From CAYQDF01 sp964416175 (GTDB lineage Bacteria > Chloroflexota > Anaerolineae > Anaerolineales > UBA4823), in the NCBI GenBank assembly GCA_964416175.1, contig CAYQDF010000042.1:1-25058 (forward strand): a stretch of 25,058 nt of DNA, given 5' to 3'. The notes beneath the pieces were generated by a model, which saw only the letters and a program-made list of their open reading frames with translations, did no database searches and had not been told where the DNA came from. Shown one piece after another: positions 15,527-20,695 of this stretch. Position numbers and translations under genes: made by a program. Each line of letters opens with the position of its first letter. The first letter of the stretch is position 1.

Positions 15527-16390
15527 ATGGAGTCTTTGTCCTTCAAATTCGGTACGGTAGGATCGCCGATCTCGACCCCAAAGAAACCGGGGGGCAGTGT
15601 CGGCGCGATCCAGCGCAGCGCCGAACTCGGTCTCTTCGGCCTGGAGCTCGGCTGGGTACGATCGGTGCGCATCTCCGAAGATTCCTGCATCGAGATCAGA
15701 ATGGCTGCAGTGGAGAATGACCTGGCTCTTAGCGTCCACGCGCCTTACTTTATCAACCTCAACGCCGATGAAGAAGAGTGGCCAAAATCAAGGAAACGGC
15801 TGATGGATGCTGCTTATTACGGGCACCTGGCAGGAGCGACGGATATCGTTTTTCATCCAGGATCGTACTTTGGTCTCTCTCCCGAGGAGGTCTTACCCCT
15901 CGCCATTGACCGGCTGGCAGCGTGCGTCGCTGAACTGCGCGCAGCAGGCAACCCGGTGACTCTCCGTCCGGAAATGATGGGCAAGTCAGCAATGCTGGGA
16001 TCCCTTGATGATACGCTCCGCATGAGCCAGGCAGTTCCCGGAGTGCAGCCTTGCCTGGATTTTGCCCATCTTCATGCCCGCGTGGGTGATGGAACGATGA
16101 ACTCTTTCGAGGAATGGGCACGCGTCCTGGAATCTTACGCTGAAGCCCTTGGAGATGAGTCTCTCCAATCATTACACATTCACATTTCAGGGATCGAATA
16201 TGGCGAAAAAGGTGAGAAGCAACATCTTCCCCTGGAACAGTCGGATTTAAACCTTGAAGCGATCATACAGGCTTTGTTGGAATTTAAATGCCGGGGCCGC
16301 ATGCTCTGCGAGAGCCCGGTGCTCGAAGAGGACGCATTGAAGTGCAAACAGGCCTGGTGCGAAATCAGCCGGGAAACCGGCGTTGGATAG
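15527..16390 (+). CDS. Endonuclease IV-like TIM-barrel protein (AP endonuclease family 2)
   Basis: A 287-residue protein of the xylose isomerase-like/AP endonuclease 2 fold. Endonuclease IV cleaves DNA 5' to abasic sites using three zinc ions. Most zinc ligands line up with the E. coli enzyme: His71 (VHAPYFINL), His110 (HPGSYFG), Glu149 (PEMMGK), Asp178 and His181 (DFAHLHAR), His219 (HIHISG), His233 and Glu262 (CESPVL). The segment around His233 reads KQH, where the E. coli enzyme has DRH, so one Asp ligand of the third zinc is replaced by Lys231. The protein may be a variant nuclease or a TIM-barrel protein with another activity. The start ATG has GAGG five bases upstream. It converges on the gene ending at 16397 with only 6 nt between stops. 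Confidence 0.82.
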   Translation: MESLSFKFGTVGSPISTPKKPGGSVGAIQRSAELGLFGLELGWVRSVRISEDSCIEIRMAAVENDLALSVHAPYFINLNADEEEWPKSRKRLMDAAYYGHLAGATDIVFHPGSYFGLSPEEVLPLAIDRLAACVAELRAAGNPVTLRPEMMGKSAMLGSLDDTLRMSQAVPGVQPCLDFAHLHARVGDGTMNSFEEWARVLESYAEALGDESLQSLHIHISGIEYGEKGEKQHLPLEQSDLNLEAIIQALLEFKCRGRMLCESPVLEEDALKCKQAWCEISRETGVG

Positions 16391-16396
16391 GAGTGA

Positions 16397-17143
16397 TCAC
16401 CTCACCTGGTTAAAATTGAGGAGGATCAGATTTCGTTCGCAGTCTTCGTACGTGTCGAAGAAAATCTTGTCGGATAAGGGGATCAGGGCCTGGTCGAAGA
16501 TCTGCACCCACAAGGTCTGCCGGGAGGCCACCGGTGCGTCAGCCAGTGTGAATTCATAGCTTCCCGGTCCATAATTGCTGACCATCCCTACCATGCCAAG
16601 AAAATCGAGCGGCTCGCCTGCCAGCGTTCCCCCCAGCTGAACGAATAAACCCTGGGCGATCGGTGCGCCGGTCAGGTCGAAGGCGCGACCACCCACACCC
16701 ATCCAATCGCAGCCCAGATCCGGGTGGCCGATGTTCGGGATCGCCACCGGATCGCCTTCGTGCAGGACGAAAGTAAAGCCGGCGGGCGGAGTCCCGGTGG
16801 GTCCGGTCCCAGTTGGTGTCAACCCTACCGGGAAAGTCGCGGCTGGTGTTTGGATCTGCGGGGGAGTCGCTGTCGCTGGTGGTTCTTCAGTGTTGGTCGG
16901 CGTCCAGGTCGGCGGCAGGACCACCCGCGGGGTAGGGGTGGCGGTCGGGAAAGTGATCACCGCTGGCAGCGTTGGCGGTGGAAAAGGGTTGATGGGGAGG
17001 TGAGGGTTAATAAAGATCGCCGCTGCCACCACACAAACACAGGTGGTCATGATCAAGGTCAGGATAGTCAGGATGTTCCAGACTGCTCCTGCCCTGGATC
17101 GGGAGGCTTGCAGCTCCTCGTCTGAGTAGTCAAACACGTCCAT
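16397..17143 (-). CDS. One-TM protein with Pro/Thr linker and extracytoplasmic C-terminal domain
   Basis: Not assigned to a family. The 248-residue product has a short acidic cytosolic head (about 1-20), one TM helix (about 23-47, with two cysteines in VAAAIFINP region's preceding TTCVCVV), a low-complexity Pro/Thr-rich linker (about 50-125, with ATPTPR, TPTNTEE, TATPP and GTGPTGTPP), and a globular C-terminal domain exposed outside the membrane (GFTFVLHEGDPVAIPNIGHPDLGCDWMGVGGRAFD onward) resembling an immunoglobulin-like beta-sandwich. The start ATG at 17143 is preferred because AAGGTGA lies just upstream. GTG two codons earlier is possible. It follows the parvulin lipoprotein gene by about 15 nt and is probably cotranscribed, so the two may act together at the cell surface. 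Function unknown. Confidence 0.75.
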   Translation of the reverse strand: MDVFDYSDEELQASRSRAGAVWNILTILTLIMTTCVCVVAAAIFINPHLPINPFPPPTLPAVITFPTATPTPRVVLPPTWTPTNTEEPPATATPPQIQTPAATFPVGLTPTGTGPTGTPPAGFTFVLHEGDPVAIPNIGHPDLGCDWMGVGGRAFDLTGAPIAQGLFVQLGGTLAGEPLDFLGMVGMVSNYGPGSYEFTLADAPVASRQTLWVQIFDQALIPLSDKIFFDTYEDCERNLILLNFNQVR

Positions 17144-17158
17144 AGTCACCTTGCCTGC

Positions 17159-18076
17159 CTAAGATGTGAAGATCTCGATCAGCACCTGGTTCCGCCGCTG
17201 CTCGATCCAGTTTTGTAAATCCTGTTCCTGCCAGATCATCAGCGCTTCTGGATCCAGCAGCCGCGCCGGATCACGCTCGATGACTTGCAAGATGTGGTAA
17301 CCAACAGCAGTCTCGATCACTTTTGTATATTCGCCCGGCTGCAAACTGAACGCAGCCTCTTCCAGCTCCGGATCGGTCAAATACCCACGCGGAAACCAGC
17401 CCAGGTCTCCACCGGTAACCGGATCGTAAACCGTTGCTAACGTTGCAAATTCGGTGCCAGTACGAAGGTCTGCCAGTACCTGGGCGGCATCTTCAGGAGT
17501 ATAGAGCAATATCTGCCGGGCGTGGACTTGCTCAGCCCGGACTGGTGTCTCTGCTATGATGCGATCACGCATCCAGGCTGCTTCGATCGATCTCGCCAGA
17601 GCTTCCTTGAAACTTTCAACCGTGTATAGATTCTGTTCCAGCCAGCGCTCGAACTGCCTCTCGCCACCAGCATTATCGATTATCCGCTGGAGCCTTTCCT
17701 GGATCAGGAGTTCATCGGCTGCAAAACCCAGCTCCCGCGCCCCCTGTGACAGCAGGACCTGGTTCACCAGGTCCTGGAGCACAATCGCTCTCGCAGCATC
17801 TTCATCGATAGATTCACCAGCCTCCTGGGCGGAGATATAGCGAGTGACTTCAGCCTCAAATTCGACAAGGGTGATCGCCTCTCCATTCACCCGCGCCGCC
17901 AGCGGTTCAGGGGTCGGCGTCGGAGGGAGCGGTGTAAGCGTTACCGTTGGTTGCGGCAGCCTGGTCGCGGTGGCAGCGACGCTCGGAAGAACTTCATCCT
18001 TCCCACAAGCCGTGAGCAGCACACCTAGAAACAACCAAAGGTAGAGCGGTTTCAGAGATCGAAGAGATTTCTGCAT
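17159..18076 (-). CDS. Parvulin-type peptidyl-prolyl isomerase lipoprotein (PrsA-like)
   Basis: A 305-residue exported foldase. The start ATG at 18076 gives a signal peptide ending in lipobox LLTAC with Cys24. The longer frame to 18166 adds 30 residues without signal character and extends past the TATAAT box. After a short Pro/Thr linker (TVTLTPLPPTPTPEP) comes a SurA/PrsA-like N-terminal helical region (LAARVNGEAITLVEFEAEVTRYI onward) and a parvulin domain: VHARQILLYTPEDAAQVLADLRTGTEFATLATVYD, GGDLGWFPRG and FSLQPGEYTKVIETAVGYHILQVIERD are the classical rotamase segments. It should assist folding of secreted proteins outside the membrane. It heads a two-gene unit with the one-TM protein, and its mRNA is predicted to be nearly leaderless. 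Confidence 0.9.
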   Translation of the reverse strand: MQKSLRSLKPLYLWLFLGVLLTACGKDEVLPSVAATATRLPQPTVTLTPLPPTPTPEPLAARVNGEAITLVEFEAEVTRYISAQEAGESIDEDAARAIVLQDLVNQVLLSQGARELGFAADELLIQERLQRIIDNAGGERQFERWLEQNLYTVESFKEALARSIEAAWMRDRIIAETPVRAEQVHARQILLYTPEDAAQVLADLRTGTEFATLATVYDPVTGGDLGWFPRGYLTDPELEEAAFSLQPGEYTKVIETAVGYHILQVIERDPARLLDPEALMIWQEQDLQNWIEQRRNQVLIEIFTS

Positions 18077-18085
18077 GCCCGCTTG

Positions 18086-18091
18086 ATTATA
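18086..18091 (-). promoter_or_regulatory. -10 element of the parvulin gene, near-leaderless start
   Basis: On the minus strand TATAAT occupies 18091-18086 and the ATG begins at 18076, nine bases later. With initiation at the usual distance the leader would be only 1-3 nt, too short for a Shine-Dalgarno site. The best -35 at 18-nt spacing is AAGACT (3 of 6). Confidence 0.55.
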
Positions 18092-18187
18092 ATCGCAACC
18101 GTGCGGACCAGTCTTTGCCTTGTTGTCAACCGGCGATGGCCTCTGCCTGATACGGGCGATAGCCATCTCCCAAAATGTGGCTCTGGT

Positions 18188-18206
18188 TTATCCCGGTGTG
18201 GGATAA
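18188..18206. promoter_or_regulatory. Inverted repeat in the divergent promoter region, candidate operator
   Basis: TTATCCC and its perfect complement GGGATAA flank GGTGT. It lies in the 219-bp gap between the divergent parvulin and plsC genes, about 100 bp upstream of each. A second inverted repeat, CGATCGG-N6-CCGATCG, lies at 18240-18259 and overlaps the putative plsC -35. Both could bind dimeric regulators. No regulator gene is adjacent. Confidence 0.4.
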
Positions 18207-18246
18207 TCGCCAAGATCCGATCGTCCGAGGCTGTTGAATCGATCGG

Positions 18247-18275
18247 ATTGCGCCGATCGCCATGCATGATTAAAA
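18247..18275 (+). promoter_or_regulatory. Possible promoter of plsC
   Basis: TTGCGC and TAAAAT are separated by 17 nt, with the TAAAAT about 20 nt before the TTG start codon. The -35 matches 3 of 6 and the -10 matches 5 of 6. Weak to moderate. Confidence 0.35.
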
Positions 18276-18295
18276 TTAGATCTGGAGGGTGACCA

Positions 18296-18967
18296 TTGGT
18301 CCGTCGTATCTTGCGTATCTTCTTGTGCTCATTATTTCGCTTGCTCTATTTACTTCTCACCCGCGTCCGGGTCGAGGGTCTGGAGAACCTGCCCGCTTCT
18401 GGGGGGTATATCGTGGCGGCAAATCACCTGAGCGTACTGGAAGTGCCCCTGATCTACTGCCTGCTCAATCGGGATGACGTGACGGGATTGGTGGCGAAGA
18501 AACACCAGAAAACCGCCCTTTTTCGCTGGATTGTTGACTCAGTCGGGGGGATCTGGCTGAACCGGGAGGAAACAGATACCCGCGCCCTGCGCACCGCCCG
18601 AGATCACCTCAGAAACGGGGGAGTGCTTGGCATTTCCCCCGAGGGCACCCGGAGCCCGACCGGCTCGTTAATACCTGCTAAAGCTGGCGTTGCTTTCCTC
18701 GCCGATCAGGCCGGCGTACCGATTGTGCCGGCCGCAGTAACGGGGACATGGAAAGCAACCAGGAAGCTCCTGACACTACAACGCCCGATAATCCAGGTAA
18801 GATTCGGCCAGCCTTTTCGGCTGCCTCCCCTCGACCGCGCAGAAAGGGAATCTGGTCTGCGTCAAAACACGGATGAGATTATGAGCCGGATCGCTGCCCT
18901 GCTCCCCCCGGAATACCGGGGGGTTTACCACGGGCATCCAAGGGTAAAGGAGCTGCTAAGGGGTTAG
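18296..18967 (+). CDS. plsC: 1-acyl-sn-glycerol-3-phosphate acyltransferase family protein
   Basis: A 223-residue member of the PlsC family, membrane-associated enzymes that acylate lysophosphatidic acid to phosphatidic acid in phospholipid synthesis. A hydrophobic N-terminal helix (about 5-22) anchors it. The acceptor-site block reads NHLSVLE with His44 and Glu49, so the classical HX4D motif is HX4E. The second block, SPEGTRSPTG, holds Glu116, Gly117 and Arg119. Other conserved parts are KAGVAFLADQAGVPIVPAAVTG and VRFGQPF. The start is TTG at 18296, chosen because a strong GGAGGGTGA lies seven bases upstream. No ATG is available nearby. Ser118-type details and donor preference (acyl-ACP, acyl-CoA or acyl phosphate) cannot be read. 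It is a stand-alone gene, divergent from the parvulin gene. Confidence 0.88.
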   Translation: MVRRILRIFLCSLFRLLYLLLTRVRVEGLENLPASGGYIVAANHLSVLEVPLIYCLLNRDDVTGLVAKKHQKTALFRWIVDSVGGIWLNREETDTRALRTARDHLRNGGVLGISPEGTRSPTGSLIPAKAGVAFLADQAGVPIVPAAVTGTWKATRKLLTLQRPIIQVRFGQPFRLPPLDRAERESGLRQNTDEIMSRIAALLPPEYRGVYHGHPRVKELLRG

Positions 18968-19094
18968 GTCCTTGAGGGGTGATTGGGTTTCACTGGATCT
19001 CCTCCCGTAAGTTGCCAGTAAAGCGCAGATCAGGCGTGGAACACCCTGCGGAAGGATCAATTGCTGGAAGCTTTCCGGTTATTTGTGAATTATC

Positions 19095-19122
19095 TTGACA
19101 GTCGCATAATTTCAGAGATAAT
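19095..19122 (+). promoter_or_regulatory. Sigma70-type promoter of the pheST T-box transcript
   Basis: A perfect -35 TTGACA (19095-19100) and -10 GATAAT (19117-19122, 5 of 6) are separated by 16 nt. Initiation is expected near 19129, just ahead of the T-box stem I. The 127 nt before it (18968-19094), after plsC, show no clear terminator or other feature. Confidence 0.72.
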
Positions 19123-19140
19123 TGGGCAAACAAGATACAT

Positions 19141-19510
19141 GAAACAGCTGTGACAGAGGAAAGTACACTGGAGGAAACCGACAGGGCGGCGTGGGGAGCA
19201 AACTGAGACCCCCGCCCGGTGGATACCAGTCGAAGTTCCCTCTCGAGCTGCCCGGGGGAACGATCCGCAGGATCCGGTAGTCTGGGCCGCCGTCCCGGCG
19301 TTATCCTGGGAAGCCAATTGCCTGGAAAAGGCTGTTGGTGATTGAGCGGTCCTGGAAGCAGGCAGTATCGCAATTCTGGCTTTACCCTTAAAAGAAGGGG
19401 TGAACCTGATCTGGGGATTTCTCCTGAGAGCGAAAAAGGTCTGATTCCGGGGCAAATTGGGTGGTACCGCGGGAAAACCATCTCGTCCCTTCCGGGGACG
19501 GGATGTTTTC
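19141..19510 (+). promoter_or_regulatory. T-box riboswitch, tRNA-Phe specific, upstream of pheS
   Basis: A T-box leader senses uncharged tRNA and switches a terminator to an antiterminator. Stem I is readable: AGAGG (19155-19159) pairs with CCTCT (19239-19243), ACTGG (19167-19171) pairs with CCAGT (19226-19230), and between them lies the specifier loop with AGTA on the 5' side, GAA on the 3' side and the codon TTC (Phe) at 19236-19238. A GC-rich distal arm (GGGCG/CGCCC region) lies above. The conserved T-box GGTGGTACCGCG is at 19460-19471. Its variable base, T19465, would pair with an A discriminator, as expected for tRNA-Phe. The middle of the leader (19245-19455) holds further stems I did not resolve. 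All marks agree with control of pheST by phenylalanine supply. Confidence 0.92.
19479..19509 (+). terminator. T-box-controlled terminator before pheS
   Basis: CATCTCGTCCC (19479-19489) pairs with GGGACGGGATG (19495-19505), 11 bp including one G-T wobble, with loop TTCCG and then TTTT. Its 5' arm overlaps the sequence that the T-box antiterminator would use, so the two are mutually exclusive. Confidence 0.85.
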
Positions 19511-19526
19511 ATTTCGGGAGGTGCGC

Positions 19527-20585
19527 ATGCAGCCAGAAATTGAGAGGATTTATCAAGAAGCGATCGGGAGACTGAAGACAGTCCAGGACATGACTGCAAT
19601 GGAACAATGGCGGGTCGCTCACCTTGGGCGTAACTCACCGCTCATGCTGATATTTGAAAAGTTAAGCCAGCTTCCTAAAGAAGAGCGCCCTGTCATCGGC
19701 CGGCTGGCAAATAAGGTCAAACAGGATCTGGAGGCCGCGCTGGAATTGAAGGCTGAAACCTTGCGCCAGGCCAGTCTCCAACAGGCTTTGGAAGCGGAGC
19801 GCCTCGATGTCACTCTGCCAGGTCGGCCCATCCCTGTGGGCCGGCTGCACCCTACAACCCAGACTCTGCGCCGGATCTACCAGATCTTCGCTGAAATGGG
19901 TTTCCAGGTGTATCTATCCCGCGATGTAGAGACCGACCTGTACAACTTCCAGCTGCTGAACTTCCCTCCCCACCATCCCGCTCGGGACATGCAGGATTCC
20001 TTCTACATAAAAGTCGAGCATGAAAAAGACAATCCAGTGCTGCTCCGCACGCACACCTCACCGGGCCAGATTCATGCCATGCGCGAATTCTCAGCGGCCG
20101 ATCCGCAGAACCCGCCTCCGATCCGGATCATCTTGCCCGGCATGTGCTACCGTTATGAACAGGTCAGCGCACGGGCTGAGACTCAATTCACACAAGTCGA
20201 AGGGCTGGCAGTTGGCAAGCGAATAACCTTTACAGACCTGAAGGGGACATTAAGCGACTTTGCCCGGCGGATGTTTGGCGAACGCGTCCGCTCCCGCTTC
20301 CGCGCCTCGCACTTCCCCTTTACAGAACCAAGTGCTGAGATGGACATCGAGTGTTTTGTGTGCGGCGGCGAAGGATGTCCGGTCTGCAAGCGCACGGGCT
20401 GGCTTGAAATCCTGGGTTGCGGGATGGTCCACCCAATCGTCTTGAAGAACGGTGGGTATGATCCGCAGGTATATTCCGGTTATGCCTTCGGGATGGGTCC
20501 AGAACGGATTGCCATGCTGCGCTACAGGATTGAAGATATTCGCCACTTTTGGGCAAATGACGTGAGATTCCTGGAACAGTTCTAG
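19527..20585 (+). CDS. pheS: Phenylalanine-tRNA ligase alpha subunit
   Basis: PheS, 352 residues, the catalytic subunit of the (alpha-beta)2 phenylalanyl-tRNA synthetase. The N-terminal coiled-coil arm (about 1-90) is followed by the class II core: HPTTQTLRRIYQIFAEMGF, the motif 2 region RTHTSPGQIHAM and PGMCYRYEQVSA, THFTQVEG-like TQFTQVEGLAVG, FPFTEPSAEMDI, WLEILGCGMVHPIVL and motif 3 in GYAFGMGPERIAMLRY. An insert with four cysteines (Cys276, Cys279, Cys284, Cys287: CFVCGGEGCPVCKRTGW) looks like a zinc ribbon, seen in PheS of some lineages and absent from E. coli. The start is ATG at 19527 with GGGAGGT four bases upstream. An in-frame GTG at 19461 lies inside the T-box and is rejected. The stop codon is contributed by a 98-bp palindromic repeat. 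pheT follows 110 nt later. Confidence 0.97.
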   Translation: MQPEIERIYQEAIGRLKTVQDMTAMEQWRVAHLGRNSPLMLIFEKLSQLPKEERPVIGRLANKVKQDLEAALELKAETLRQASLQQALEAERLDVTLPGRPIPVGRLHPTTQTLRRIYQIFAEMGFQVYLSRDVETDLYNFQLLNFPPHHPARDMQDSFYIKVEHEKDNPVLLRTHTSPGQIHAMREFSAADPQNPPPIRIILPGMCYRYEQVSARAETQFTQVEGLAVGKRITFTDLKGTLSDFARRMFGERVRSRFRASHFPFTEPSAEMDIECFVCGGEGCPVCKRTGWLEILGCGMVHPIVLKNGGYDPQVYSGYAFGMGPERIAMLRYRIEDIRHFWANDVRFLEQF

Positions 20586-20678
20586 AGATTATCTCAAGAA
20601 TGGGTAGTCGTGGTGTTTTGCAGCGGCTCCGCCGCCGTAAAACACCACCCTCCTGTTATTTTTAAGATAGCTTCTAGT
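20581..20678. repeat. 98-bp palindromic repeat, copy A (pheS-pheT junction)
   Basis: An imperfect palindrome spanning the whole gap between pheS and the pheT ribosome-binding site. The central hairpin is strong: GTGGTGTTTTGCAGCGGC (610-627 of 20,000s) pairs with the stretch at 20631-20648 around a TCC loop, with one wobble and one mismatch in 18 positions. The outer arms (CTAGA..TATCT..AA.AAT) also pair imperfectly. Copy B at 23299-23396 has the same length with about 75 of 98 positions identical and no gaps by hand alignment. No open reading frame of note lies inside. It resembles a MITE or REP-like hairpin element, or a mobile RNA hairpin. Confidence 0.85.
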
Positions 20679-20695
20679 GAATTAAGGAGAAACCT

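Noticed and set aside
15254..15739. A 161-codon minus-strand frame across the dgkA-TIM barrel gap.
   Set aside because: It overlaps two identified plus-strand genes and has no recognisable protein features.
19461..19526. An upstream GTG start for pheS giving 22 extra residues.
   Set aside because: It would begin in the T-box consensus and run through the terminator hairpin. ATG 19527 has a strong Shine-Dalgarno site and fits the family N-terminus.
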